37,567 nt of DNA from Hyphomicrobiales bacterium (lineage in GTDB: Bacteria > Pseudomonadota > Alphaproteobacteria > Rhizobiales > Xanthobacteraceae), in the NCBI GenBank assembly GCA_018335895.1, contig JAGXQU010000008.1:1-37567 (forward strand). The letters are read 5' to 3'. The position numbers and the translations under genes are program-made. Below the pieces are notes generated by a model that worked only from the letters and a program-made list of their open reading frames with translations, made no database searches and had not been told where the DNA came from. Of the stretch, positions 8,381 through 16,690 are shown in pieces. Positions within the stretch are counted from its first letter, which is position 1; the number at the start of each line of letters is the position of its first letter.

Positions 8381-10194
8381 AAGAAACCCTGCAAGGCGAA
8401 TTCTTCGACAAGCTGAAATTCCGGCTGTCCGGGATACTCGGCGAGGACGCACGCGCGATCATTCCGCGGCTCGTGAAGTCCGATGGGCGCCGCCACGCGA
8501 AAAAATATGCACTGGCGCTCTTCATGATGTTTTTGGTCGCGGCCTCGACCGGCCTGACCGCCTATTTGATGCGGGACGTCATCAACAAGATCTTTGTCGA
8601 CCGCAATCATCTGGCGGTCTGGGCGCTCGGCGGCGCGCTGATCGGGCTCTACATGATGAAGGGCCTCGCCGGATACTTCCAGACGGTAACCCTCGCCAAG
8701 GTCGGACACCGGATCATCGCCGACTATCAGAAGCGGCTGTTCGATACCACGCTGATGCAGGGCATCCCCTTCTTCTCGAAGCAACATTCGACCGACTTCC
8801 TGAACCGGATGAACAACGGCGCGAACGGCGCGCGGCTGGTGCTCGATCTCGTGGTAACGAGCCTCGGCCGCGACGTGCTCACGCTCGTGTTCCTCGTGAC
8901 CGTCATGGTCGTGCAGGAACCCGTGATGGCGTTCTTCTGCCTCGTCATCCTGCCGATCGTCGTCGTCGTGGTACGCCAGTTGATCCGCCGCGCGCGGCAG
9001 ATCGTGCATCGCAATTTCGTCGGCTCCGGCCGCGTCTTGCAGACCATGCAGGAAACGGTGCAGGGCATTCGTGTCGTGAAGTCCTACAATCTGGAAGATC
9101 GTGTCCGCGAACGCATGGCGGAAAGCATCCACGATCTCGAAGAAAGCCTGAACAAGCAGGCGCGGGTCGGTGCCCGCACCGGCCCGCTCATGGAAACGCT
9201 TGGCGGCATGGCGGTCGGCCTGTTCGTGATCTACGCGGGATATAGCGTGCTGAACGGCGCCAAGATGCCGGGGGAATTCTTCTCCGCGATCACTGCGCTC
9301 CTGCTCGCCTATGAACCGGCAAAACGCCTCGCCCGCCTGAACCTCGATATGGCGACGGCGCTCACCATGTCGCGCTTCCTGTTCGATGTTCTCGATTCGA
9401 AGCCCGCAGAAGTGGAGCCCGCATCGCTGCCCTCGCTCAAGGTCTCGAAGGGCGAAATCGAATTCCGCAATGTCTTTTTCGAGTACCGCGCGGACGAGCC
9501 CGTGCTGAAGAACGCATCCTTCGTCGCAGATGCGAAACGGACGACCGCGCTGGTCGGCAGCTCCGGCGGCGGAAAGTCCACGATCATGAACTTGATCGAG
9601 CGCTTTTACGAACCGGTCTCGGGCACGATCCTGATCGACGGTCAGGACATCGCGGCCTGCTCGCGCCGCTCGCTGCGCGACCAGATCGCCTACGTCAGCC
9701 AGGACCTGTTCCTGTTCTCGGGCACCATTCGCGAAAATATCCGGCTCGGCCGGTCCGGCGCGAGCGACGAAGATTTCATCGCCGCCGCGAAAGCCGCCCA
9801 CGCGCACGAATTCATCATGGGCTTCGAAAAGGGTTACGACACGGAGGTCGGCGAGCACGGCACGCAGCTTTCCGGCGGGCAGCGTGCGCGTATCTCGATC
9901 GCCCGCGCATTCCTGAAGAACGCGCCGATCCTGCTCCTCGACGAACCCACTGCCGCACTCGACGCAGAATCGGAAAAGGAAGTGCAACGCGCGCTCGACG
10001 ACCTGCGCAAATCGCGCACCACGCTCCTGATCGCGCACCGGCTGCAAACCGTGATGTCGGCGGACAAGATCTGCGTCGTCGACGACGGCAGCATCGTCGA
10101 AACGGGCACGCATCAGGAACTGCTTGCGCGCCGCGGCCGCTATCACGCCTTCTATCGCCTGCAATTCGACGACCGCAATGTCGTCAATGGCTGA
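8377..10194 (+). CDS. MsbA-like ABC exporter (fused permease and ATPase)
   Basis: The 605-residue half-transporter has about six membrane helices in its first 320 residues, followed by an ABC ATPase. Walker [10 protein letters not shown] is at 394-402, signature LSGGQ at 498-502 and Walker B 'ILLLDE' ending at Glu523. The frame is open far upstream, but the GTG at 8377 overlaps galU's stop in a GTGA arrangement and gives the expected length. Homodimers of this type flip lipids, lipid-linked sugars or drugs across the inner membrane. Placement between galU and manC, downstream of LPS core genes, suggests export of lipid A-core or another glycolipid. The substrate is inference, and a beta-glucan or multidrug exporter of the same architecture is possible. 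Confidence 0.9.
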   Translation: MKETLQGEFFDKLKFRLSGILGEDARAIIPRLVKSDGRRHAKKYALALFMMFLVAASTGLTAYLMRDVINKIFVDRNHLAVWALGGALIGLYMMKGLAGYFQTVTLAKVGHRIIADYQKRLFDTTLMQGIPFFSKQHSTDFLNRMNNGANGARLVLDLVVTSLGRDVLTLVFLVTVMVVQEPVMAFFCLVILPIVVVVVRQLIRRARQIVHRNFVGSGRVLQTMQETVQGIRVVKSYNLEDRVRERMAESIHDLEESLNKQARVGARTGPLMETLGGMAVGLFVIYAGYSVLNGAKMPGEFFSAITALLLAYEPAKRLARLNLDMATALTMSRFLFDVLDSKPAEVEPASLPSLKVSKGEIEFRNVFFEYRADEPVLKNASFVADAKRTTALVGSSGGGKSTIMNLIERFYEPVSGTILIDGQDIAACSRRSLRDQIAYVSQDLFLFSGTIRENIRLGRSGASDEDFIAAAKAAHAHEFIMGFEKGYDTEVGEHGTQLSGGQRARISIARAFLKNAPILLLDEPTAALDAESEKEVQRALDDLRKSRTTLLIAHRLQTVMSADKICVVDDGSIVETGTHQELLARRGRYHAFYRLQFDDRNVVNG

Positions 10195-10201
10195 AGCAAA
10201 A

Positions 10202-11629
10202 ATGTCCGATCTGATCCGGCCGGTAATCCTGAGCGGCGGCGCCGGCACCCGGCTATGGCCCGCGTCGCGCGAAAGCCTGCCCAAGCAGTTCCTGAAGCTT
10301 CTCGGCGAGCGCTCGACCTTGCAGGAAACGCTTCTTCGCGTCTCCGACAAGAAGACCTTCGGCAAACCGGTCATCGTCGCGAACCACGCCTATCGCTTTC
10401 TCATCCGCGAGCAGCTCGCCGAAATCGCAATCGACGCCGACATCATCCTTGAGCCGATGCGCCGCGATTCCGGCCCGGCGATTGCGGCCGCAGCACAATG
10501 GATCGCGAAGACCGCGAACGATGCGCTCGTGCTCGTGCTTGCCGCCGATCATGTGGTCACGAAGCCCAAGCAGTTCGTAGCAGCCTGCCGGAAAGCGCGC
10601 GCCGCCGCGAAGAAGGGCAGTATCGTCACCTTCGGCATCAAACCCGACCATCCCGCAACGGGTTATGGCTACATCCGGCCCGGCAAAACGATTGCAGGTG
10701 CCGCGCCCGCGCAAACGCTCGACGCTTTCGTCGAAAAGCCCGATGTGAAAACGGCGGCGAAATATCTCAAGAAGAAGTACCTCTGGAACTCCGGAAACTT
10801 CATGTTCCGCGCGGACGTGCTGCTCGAAGAATATGCAAAGCACGATGCCGCGACCGTTTCCGCGGCCGGGGACGCAATCGAAAAGGCCGCGACGGACCTC
10901 GGCTTCCTGCTGCTCGACGAGAGCGCCTTCAAGCGCACGACGAAGAAGTCCATCGACTATGCGGTAATGGAAAAGACGAAACGCGCGGCCGTGATCCCCG
11001 CGGAATACGGCTGGTCGGATTTTGGCGGCTGGAGCGCTGCCTGGTCGCTCTCGAAACGCGACAAACACGGCAACGCCACCCGTGGGCCGGTCGCGGTCGT
11101 CGACGCGAGAAACAACTATATCTCGTCGGACGGAAAGCTGACGGCGCTGGTCGGCGCGGAGAATCTCGTCGTCGTCGTGACCGACGATGCGGTGCTGGTC
11201 GCCGATCGCGCGCGCGCCGAAGACCTGAAGAAACTCGTCGAAAAGCTTCGCGCCGAGAAGCGCGAAGAGGCCGACACCCACGCCAAAGTGCATCGCCCCT
11301 GGGGCAACTACCAGTCGCTCGACCGCGGCGAGCGCTATCAGGTGAAGCGCATCGTCGTGAATCCGGGCGGGCGGCTGTCGCTGCAAAAGCACTCGCATCG
11401 CGCCGAACACTGGGTCGTTGTGCGTGGCACGGCACTCGTCACCATCGGCGACGAAAAGAAGATGCTGAAGGAGAACGAGTCGGTCTATGTGCCGCTCGGC
11501 GCCGTTCACCGTCTTGAAAATCCCGGCAAGACGCCGGTCGAGATGATCGAGGTGCAGTCGGGAAACTATCTCGGCGAAGACGACATCGTCCGCCTCGAAG
11601 ACGTCTATCAGCGCACAGCGAAGGATTAG
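10202..11629 (+). CDS. manC: Bifunctional mannose-1-phosphate guanylyltransferase / mannose-6-phosphate isomerase
   Basis: The 475-residue protein combines an N-terminal nucleotidyltransferase with a C-terminal cupin isomerase. Residues 8-20 hold 'VILSGGAGTRLWP', the GTP/mannose-1-P site; 'FVEKP' follows in the middle. The cupin contains 'HRPWGNYQSLD', and metal-type ligands His397, His399, Glu402 and His403 within 'KHSHRAEHW'. It makes GDP-mannose from fructose-6-phosphate together with phosphomannomutase, which is not in the window. I took the ATG at 10202, preceded by GAAG. ATGs at 10187 and 10178 are also in frame and would overlap the exporter's end. It closes the nucleotide-sugar run and is followed directly by a palindromic repeat. 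Confidence 0.93.
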   Translation: MSDLIRPVILSGGAGTRLWPASRESLPKQFLKLLGERSTLQETLLRVSDKKTFGKPVIVANHAYRFLIREQLAEIAIDADIILEPMRRDSGPAIAAAAQWIAKTANDALVLVLAADHVVTKPKQFVAACRKARAAAKKGSIVTFGIKPDHPATGYGYIRPGKTIAGAAPAQTLDAFVEKPDVKTAAKYLKKKYLWNSGNFMFRADVLLEEYAKHDAATVSAAGDAIEKAATDLGFLLLDESAFKRTTKKSIDYAVMEKTKRAAVIPAEYGWSDFGGWSAAWSLSKRDKHGNATRGPVAVVDARNNYISSDGKLTALVGAENLVVVVTDDAVLVADRARAEDLKKLVEKLRAEKREEADTHAKVHRPWGNYQSLDRGERYQVKRIVVNPGGRLSLQKHSHRAEHWVVVRGTALVTIGDEKKMLKENESVYVPLGAVHRLENPGKTPVEMIEVQSGNYLGEDDIVRLEDVYQRTAKD

Positions 11630-11633
11630 GCGG

Positions 11634-11682
11634 CCTCATCCTGAGGAGCGAGCGGAACGGCTCGCGTCTCGAAGAATGAAGG
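11634..11682. repeat. REP-like palindromic repeat, copy 1
   Basis: This 49-base element starts CCTCATCCTGAGGAGC and ends TCTCGAAGAATGAAGG. It has an inner perfect stem GCGAGC (11648-11653) / GCTCGC (11660-11665) and an outer imperfect stem formed by its ends. It begins five bases after the manC stop. A diverged copy lies at 31474-31523, also right after a stop codon. I recognise the pattern as a high-copy intergenic repeat of Bradyrhizobium-type genomes. It could end transcription or protect the mRNA 3' end. Confidence 0.8.
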
Positions 11683-11737
11683 TTTGTTCGGCGCCGTCCC
11701 GGGCATTAACGCTGTTCCCGCGAAACCTTTCTCTCCG

Positions 11738-11766
11738 TTGACCGGGCAGTTCGCCTGCTCATATTC
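11738..11766 (+). promoter_or_regulatory. Candidate sigma-70 promoter for the FAH-family gene
   Basis: TTGACC at 11738-11743 matches the -35 consensus at five of six positions. It is followed after 16-17 bases by CATATT/ATATTC at 11760-11766 as a modest -10. Transcription would start near 11772, leaving a leader of about 80 bases before the ATG at 11853. It lies after the palindromic repeat that ends the manC unit, which supports a new transcription unit here. The rest of the 11683-11852 gap shows no gene. Confidence 0.45.
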
Positions 11767-11852
11767 TCCGCACGCGGCGTCTGGCGGCATTCTGAAAAAT
11801 AGCCGCTGGGAGAAATGCGCTTGTTCGATGGCGCAAAGGCGAGTGTCAGTTC

Positions 11853-12722
11853 ATGCGTTTGTGCCGCTACGACGATAACCGGCTCGGACTGGTTGAAGGC
11901 TACACCCTGCGCGACGTGACGCGGGCCACAGAGAAGCTGCCGCAGCTGCGCTGGCCATTTCCGCATGGCGATCAGCTCATCGCATCGCTCGACACGATGC
12001 GGAACGCGATCCGCGATGCCGCAGAAGCCTCACCACGCAAACTTGTAAGCGAAGTGAAGCTCTTGAGCCCGGTCGCAAATCCGCCCCGCATCATCGGCGC
12101 GCCGCTGAACTACAAGCTGCATGTGGACGAAACGGCCGATCCCGCGATCAATCATGGCGTGCCGCTCGCGAATTTCGACGGCTTCGCGACGCCCATCGAC
12201 AAGCACGGGCTGTTCCTGAAATCGCAGACCGGCGCCGCCGGCCCCGGCGAAGGCATCGAGATCAAGTTTCCCGGCCGCCGCAACGACCACGAAATCGAAC
12301 TCGCGGTCATCATCGGCCGCGGCGGGAAGAACATTCCGCGCGGCTATGCGATGGATCACATCGCCGCCTACACCATCGGCCTCGACATGACCGTGCGCGG
12401 CACCGAAGACAGAAGCTTCCGAAAATCCGCGGACAGTTACTCGCTACTGGGTCCGTGGCTTGTTACCGTCGACGAGATTGCCGATCCCGGTAATCTGCAT
12501 ATGCACATGGCGGTCAACGGCGAAATACGCCAGAATGCGAACACGCGCGACATGCTCGTTCCCATTCCCGATCTGATCGCGCGCCTTTCGAATATCTATG
12601 CGCTGCATCCGGGCGACGTGATCATGACCGGAACGCCGGAAGGCGTCAGCGAGATTCAACCGGGCGATACCATCATCGCCACTATCGAACAGATCGGTGC
12701 GATGGAAGTGAAAGTAAGATAA
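11853..12722 (+). CDS. Fumarylacetoacetate hydrolase (FAH) family protein
   Basis: The 289-residue protein has a short N-terminal domain (about residues 1-70) and a C-terminal FAH fold with 'PPRIIGAPLNYKLH', 'FLKSQTGAAGPGE' and 'DVIMTGTPEGV'. The acidic metal-binding set is visible as Glu147 and Glu149 in 'HEIELAVIIG' and Asp178 in 'IGLDMTVRG'. Family members cleave C-C bonds or decarboxylate or isomerise beta-diketo acids in aromatic and sugar-acid catabolism, using Mg2+ or Mn2+. The true substrate cannot be read from the sequence. AAAGGCGAG precedes the ATG at a plausible distance. The next gene starts at the base after its stop, so the pair is one operon. Confidence 0.9.
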   Translation: MRLCRYDDNRLGLVEGYTLRDVTRATEKLPQLRWPFPHGDQLIASLDTMRNAIRDAAEASPRKLVSEVKLLSPVANPPRIIGAPLNYKLHVDETADPAINHGVPLANFDGFATPIDKHGLFLKSQTGAAGPGEGIEIKFPGRRNDHEIELAVIIGRGGKNIPRGYAMDHIAAYTIGLDMTVRGTEDRSFRKSADSYSLLGPWLVTVDEIADPGNLHMHMAVNGEIRQNANTRDMLVPIPDLIARLSNIYALHPGDVIMTGTPEGVSEIQPGDTIIATIEQIGAMEVKVR

Positions 12723-13322
12723 ATGCGCGACGAAGATTCCGACCGCCGTATCATCCGCGAACTCGTCGAGAACTGGGCGGTCTGGCGCGATGCGCGGCTC
12801 TGGGATCGCTTTCGCACGGTCTGGCATTCCGACGGACGCATGATGGCGACCTGGTTTCAGGGCAGCTTCGAGGAATTCATCGCCATGAACGACGCCGGCT
12901 GGAAGAAGGGCGTGCGCATCCTCCATTTCCTCGGCGGCAGTTCGATCGATGTCAACGGCGTCCGCGCGATCGCGCAAACGAAGATGACCATCTCCCAGCG
13001 CGCGCCGGTCGAAGGCGTGATCTGCGACGTGGTCTGCACCGGCCGCTTCTACGACTTCTTCGAATATCGCGAAGGCCGCTGGGGTCTCGTGCTTCGCCAG
13101 CCGATCTATGAAAAGGACCGCCTCGACCCCGTCGATCCGTCGGCGAAGCTCGAACTCGACAGGGAACTGCTCGCGCGCTTCCCGGAAGGCTATCGCCACC
13201 TCGCCTACCTCCAGACGCGCATCGGCTACAATGTGAAGCCGGACATGCCGGGCATCGAAGGCGAAGAGATCGAGAAGCTGTACCGGCGTGGCGCGGATTG
13301 GCTTGGCGGAAAGCCGCTGTAG
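12723..13322 (+). CDS. SnoaL/NTF2-like domain protein
   Basis: The 199-residue protein opens with 'IIRELVENWAVWRDARLWDRFRTVWHSDGRMMATWFQG', the usual start of SnoaL-like (NTF2-fold) proteins with a small alpha+beta cone. 'GRFYDFFEYREGRWGLVLRQPIYEKDRLDPV' forms the later sheet. The last 50 residues are an extra C-terminal tail. Such proteins act as isomerases, dehydratases or ring-cleavage helpers, or bind ligands without catalysis. The ATG directly abuts the FAH-family stop, so the two are co-translated and probably share a catabolic route. I do not know the substrate. No signal peptide or membrane segment is visible. Confidence 0.82.
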   Translation: MRDEDSDRRIIRELVENWAVWRDARLWDRFRTVWHSDGRMMATWFQGSFEEFIAMNDAGWKKGVRILHFLGGSSIDVNGVRAIAQTKMTISQRAPVEGVICDVVCTGRFYDFFEYREGRWGLVLRQPIYEKDRLDPVDPSAKLELDRELLARFPEGYRHLAYLQTRIGYNVKPDMPGIEGEEIEKLYRRGADWLGGKPL

Positions 13323-13350
13323 CACCGCCTAATCGTCGGTATGCAGACTA

Positions 13351-13380
13351 TTAAGAGCACCTTAACAATACCGTTATAGT
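13351..13380 (+). promoter_or_regulatory. Candidate promoter of the chemoreceptor gene
   Basis: TTAAGA at 13351-13356 and TATAGT at 13375-13380 are separated by 18 bases and resemble a sigma-70 pair. The predicted start of transcription, around 13387, would fall on or just after the first ATG (13385). The message would then be leaderless, or translated from the internal ATG at 13418. No Shine-Dalgarno sequence precedes 13385. Confidence 0.4.
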
Positions 13381-13384
13381 TGCT

Positions 13385-14800
13385 ATGGCTGCGACGCCAT
13401 CAACGCAGACAGAAACAATGTCTATCCCTCCCGCCTATCAGGTAGGCCTCGGTCTCTTCGGCATCGACGACGAAACGCTTGCCGCACGGCGGCAAGTCTG
13501 GGAGTTGATGAGCCCGCACATCGATGAATTCCTCGATGACCATTACAAGGAACTCGAGCAGCACTCGCCGTTCTACATCGAAATGATCCGGAACCGTGGC
13601 GACGCCTACAAAGGGCTGATCAAGAAATACACGGAGCGGATGTTCTGCAATCCGCTCGACGAGAACTGGGTCCGCGACACGCAGGACCGCGCGAAGCAGG
13701 AAGTCGAACTCGGCCACGACGTGCGCAGCCGGCCCGGCGTTTCGGCCTATCTCCAGCGGCGCTTCGCCGGCCTTCTGCAAACGCAGCGCATGATGCCGCG
13801 CGCCAAGGCCTGCAAACTGATGGATGCCTGCACGCGCATGTTCGGCGTCGATGTGGCGACTGCGGTGTCGATTCACTATCACTTCCAGTTCAAGAACAGC
13901 CGCTCCGACGGCGACCGCATCAACAGCGCAATCAAGGGCTTTGGCGAGACGATCCAGACCGTGCGGAGATCCGTATCGAGCGCCGTCGATCTTCTGAACG
14001 AAACCTCGGGCGGCCTGAAGGAACTCGCGGAGTCCGCCTCGACGCAGTCGAATACTGCCGTCGAAGCCGCCTCCAGCACCGCGCAGAACGTCAGCACCAT
14101 CGCCGCGGCGACCGAAGAGCTGAACGCTTCGATCGCAAGCATTCACGGCCAGGCGACGAGCAGTTCCAACCTCGCACGCGAAGCCGTCGCCCATGCCGAA
14201 CGCACGAACGGCACGATCCGTTCGCTGAAGGAAGCCGTCGATAAGATCGGTTCGGTCGCCGGCCTGATTTCGGAGATCGCGAGCCAGACCAACCTGCTCG
14301 CGCTGAACGCCACTATCGAAGCCGCACGCGCCGGCGAGGCCGGCCGCGGTTTCGCGGTGGTCGCGTCGGAAGTGAAATCGCTCGCGACACAGACTTCGAA
14401 GGCCACGACCGAAATCGGTCAACAGATCGCGATGATCGAGGAAGCGACCCGCCGCTCGGTGGACGAGATCGCCAATACGGGCGAGACGATCCTGAGCATC
14501 GCGCGCACGTCGGAGATGATCGCAAACGCGCTGAACGAGCAGGCCGCGGCCACCGGCAACATCGCGGAAAGTGCAGTTGCAGCGGCGAACAACGCGAATA
14601 CGGTCGCGAACGCGATGAAGACGGTGGAAGACACAATCGCAAAGACGAAAGCCGCGGCGGAAACCGTTCGCTCCTCCTCGCGCGACCTCACCGGCTCGAC
14701 CGGCGAAGTGGCGAATGCGATGGATTCGCTCTTTGCAGCCGCCTCGAAATACGAAGGCACGCAGAAGTTCCAGGACCTTTCGGTGGCGAAGCGGGCCTGA
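13385..14800 (+). CDS. Soluble methyl-accepting chemotaxis protein with globin-coupled-type sensor
   Basis: The 471-residue protein has no membrane segment or HAMP domain. Residues 20-170 form an all-helical sensor resembling the protoglobin/HemAT group: '[30 protein letters not shown]' and then '[21 protein letters not shown]', where His111 could be the proximal haem ligand. The rest is a long coiled-coil signalling domain with the highly conserved hairpin tip '[34 protein letters not shown]' that contacts CheA and CheW. No C-terminal pentapeptide tether is seen. It probably senses oxygen or another gas in the cytoplasm. An ATG at 13418 is an alternative start. Haem binding is inference; the sensor could have lost it. 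Confidence 0.85.
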   Translation: MAATPSTQTETMSIPPAYQVGLGLFGIDDETLAARRQVWELMSPHIDEFLDDHYKELEQHSPFYIEMIRNRGDAYKGLIKKYTERMFCNPLDENWVRDTQDRAKQEVELGHDVRSRPGVSAYLQRRFAGLLQTQRMMPRAKACKLMDACTRMFGVDVATAVSIHYHFQFKNSRSDGDRINSAIKGFGETIQTVRRSVSSAVDLLNETSGGLKELAESASTQSNTAVEAASSTAQNVSTIAAATEELNASIASIHGQATSSSNLAREAVAHAERTNGTIRSLKEAVDKIGSVAGLISEIASQTNLLALNATIEAARAGEAGRGFAVVASEVKSLATQTSKATTEIGQQIAMIEEATRRSVDEIANTGETILSIARTSEMIANALNEQAAATGNIAESAVAAANNANTVANAMKTVEDTIAKTKAAAETVRSSSRDLTGSTGEVANAMDSLFAAASKYEGTQKFQDLSVAKRA

Positions 14801-14824
14801 CGCTAGGGCGGCGCCCGCTCCGCC

Positions 14825-15502
14825 TCAGGCCATCACGGAAGCTGCGCGGATCGATTCCATCCCCGTCCACGGACGGTGATTGATGGACACCACGCGCCAC
14901 AGCGAATTTTCGCCCGTACCAAGCTGATCGAGGCGCGTAATCGAACAGTTGTCGATTGCGAAGGCGAGCGCCGCGTCGGTCGACAGATTGAGTGCATGCG
15001 CGATCGCGGCCTTGATCGTCCCGCCATGCGTGACCGCGACGATGTCGCGGCCCAGATGCGCGGCACTCAGCCGCTCGATCACGGGAGTCACGCGCGCATA
15101 GAGATCGTCGAAACTCTCCCCACCCGGAGCCCGCTCCGATGCCGGGCCGAACCAGAACGGATGCGAGAGGTGCGCGCGGGCGGCGAAGAACTCCGCCCGG
15201 TTCAATCCCTGCCATTCGCCGAGATGCTGCTCGGCAAACTCGTTCACCGGATGCCGCATGGCGCTAGCCGGATCGCGGTCGGTCATCGCACCGATGATGG
15301 CTTCCGCCGTCTGGTGCGTCCGCCTGAGATTGCTCGTGAACCAGGCAGCGCCCCGCGGCAGCTCGCGCGCCAGCGCTTCGAAGACGTGGCGATCGCTCAC
15401 GTCGGAATCGACGTCATTCTGGCCGTAAATGTTCACGGTGTCGGGTACGGGCGCGTGGCGCACCCACCACCAGCGGGTGACATGCATGGAAATCTGATTC
15501 AT
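14825..15502 (-). CDS. Histidine phosphatase family protein (phosphoglycerate mutase-like)
   Basis: The 225-residue protein carries the branch-1 histidine phosphatase pattern: 'WWWVRHAPV' with catalytic His16 after Arg15, 'TSNLRRTHQTAEAI' for the phosphate pocket, 'FAEQHLGEWQG' with the acid, and the second histidine His159 in 'VAVTHGGTI'. The usual R-H-G is R-H-A here. Such enzymes dephosphorylate small metabolites such as alpha-ribazole phosphate or sugar phosphates; the substrate is unknown. I chose the ATG at 15502, 17 bases after the acyl-CoA dehydrogenase stop; an ATG at 15487 is possible. It ends the long minus-strand unit and converges on the chemoreceptor with 24 bases between them. 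Confidence 0.87.
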   Translation of the reverse strand: MNQISMHVTRWWWVRHAPVPDTVNIYGQNDVDSDVSDRHVFEALARELPRGAAWFTSNLRRTHQTAEAIIGAMTDRDPASAMRHPVNEFAEQHLGEWQGLNRAEFFAARAHLSHPFWFGPASERAPGGESFDDLYARVTPVIERLSAAHLGRDIVAVTHGGTIKAAIAHALNLSTDAALAFAIDNCSITRLDQLGTGENSLWRVVSINHRPWTGMESIRAASVMA

Positions 15503-15519
15503 GAGCCGAGCTTCTAGCC

Positions 15520-16659
15520 TCAAAGCGAGCGGCCGATCAATTCCTTCATGATCTCGTTGGTTCCGCCGTAAATCTTCTGGACCCGCGAGTCGGTCCACAT
15601 CCGCGAGATCGGATATTCCTTCATATAGCCGTAGCCGCCGAAGAGTTGCAGGCACTCGTCCGCGATCTCGCATTGCTTCTGCGTGGTCCACCACTTCGCC
15701 ATGGCGGCGGTCTGCACATCCAGCTTCTTTTCCATGAGCAACGCCGTGCAATGCTCGACGAAGCTGCGCGCGACCGCCGCTTCGGTCTTGCACTCGGCGA
15801 GCTTGAAGCGCGTGTTCTGGAAGTCGAGCAGCCTTTTCCCGAAGGCCTTGCGGTCCTTCGAATAGGCGACTGTAATTTCGACGGCGCGCTCCATCGCGGC
15901 GACGGCCTGGATCGCGATCACCAAACGCTCCTGCGGAAGCTGCTGCATCAGCTGGATGAAGCCGAGACCCTCGCGGTCGCCAAGCAGGTTCGCGGTCGGC
16001 ACACGCACGTCATCAAAAAAGAGCTCAGACGTGTCCTGAGCATGAAGCCCGATTTTTTCGAGATTGCGGCCGCGGCGATAGCCCTCGACATCGTCAACCT
16101 CGACCATGATGAGAGAGACGCCCTTGGCGCCCTCCTTGGGATCGGTCTTCGCGACGACACAGACGAGCCCTGCGTGCTGGCCGTTGGTGATGAAGGTCTT
16201 CTGGCCGTTGATCACATACTGGTTTCCGTCGAGCTTTGCCGTCGTTCTCACGCTTTGCAGGTCGGAGCCGGTGCCGGGCTCCGTCATGGCGATCGCGGCC
16301 ACGAGTTCGCCGGAGGCAAGTTTCGGAAGCCATTTCTTCTTTTGCTCCTCCGAGCCGTAATGCAGCAGATACGGCGCGACGATGCCGCTGTGCACCGCAT
16401 TGCCCCACCCGGTGACACCTGCGCGGATCATTTCCTCGATCAGAATCTTCTCATGCGCAAAACTTCCGCCCGCGCCGCCATAGGCCTCCGGGATCATCGC
16501 GCAGAGCAGGCCCGACGCCCCCGCCTTGTTCCAGATTTCACGGTCGACAATGCCTTCGCGCTCCCAGCGCTCGACATGCGGCAGGCATTCGCGCTCGAAA
16601 AAGCGGCGCGCGCTGTCGCGAAAAATTTTCAGGTCTTCGGACTCTGCGGCGGCATGCAT
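15520..16659 (-). CDS. Acyl-CoA dehydrogenase family protein
   Basis: This 379-residue flavoprotein has normal family length when started at 16659, where GGGAGAAAG gives a good ribosome site. It oxidises an acyl-CoA to the 2,3-enoyl-CoA with FAD and passes electrons to ETF. Visible signatures are 'AIAMTEPGTGSDLQSVRTTA' for flavin and substrate, 'YSKDRKAFGKRLLDFQN', and 'LFGGYGYMKEYPISRMWTDSRVQKIYGGTNEI'. The Glu of the medium-chain 'YEGT' motif is Gly here, as in long-chain and isovaleryl types whose catalytic Glu sits upstream on another helix. It lies 31 bases downstream of coxE on the same strand. A role in oxidising a CoA intermediate of the cluster's substrate is inference. Confidence 0.93.
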   Translation of the reverse strand: MHAAAESEDLKIFRDSARRFFERECLPHVERWEREGIVDREIWNKAGASGLLCAMIPEAYGGAGGSFAHEKILIEEMIRAGVTGWGNAVHSGIVAPYLLHYGSEEQKKKWLPKLASGELVAAIAMTEPGTGSDLQSVRTTAKLDGNQYVINGQKTFITNGQHAGLVCVVAKTDPKEGAKGVSLIMVEVDDVEGYRRGRNLEKIGLHAQDTSELFFDDVRVPTANLLGDREGLGFIQLMQQLPQERLVIAIQAVAAMERAVEITVAYSKDRKAFGKRLLDFQNTRFKLAECKTEAAVARSFVEHCTALLMEKKLDVQTAAMAKWWTTQKQCEIADECLQLFGGYGYMKEYPISRMWTDSRVQKIYGGTNEIMKELIGRSL

Positions 16660-16690
16660 GATGCTTTCTCCCGCCGCACAGTCTGCCCGA

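Noticed and set aside
8260-10374. Minus-strand frame of 704 codons over the ABC exporter
   Set aside because: Antisense shadow; the plus strand encodes intact Walker A, signature and Walker B motifs.
10253-11509. Minus-strand frame of 418 codons over manC
   Set aside because: Antisense shadow with no recognisable motif.
14806-14824. GGCGG...CCGCC inverted repeat between the chemoreceptor and phosphatase genes
   Set aside because: Only five base pairs in GC-rich DNA and no T-run, so it could easily be chance.
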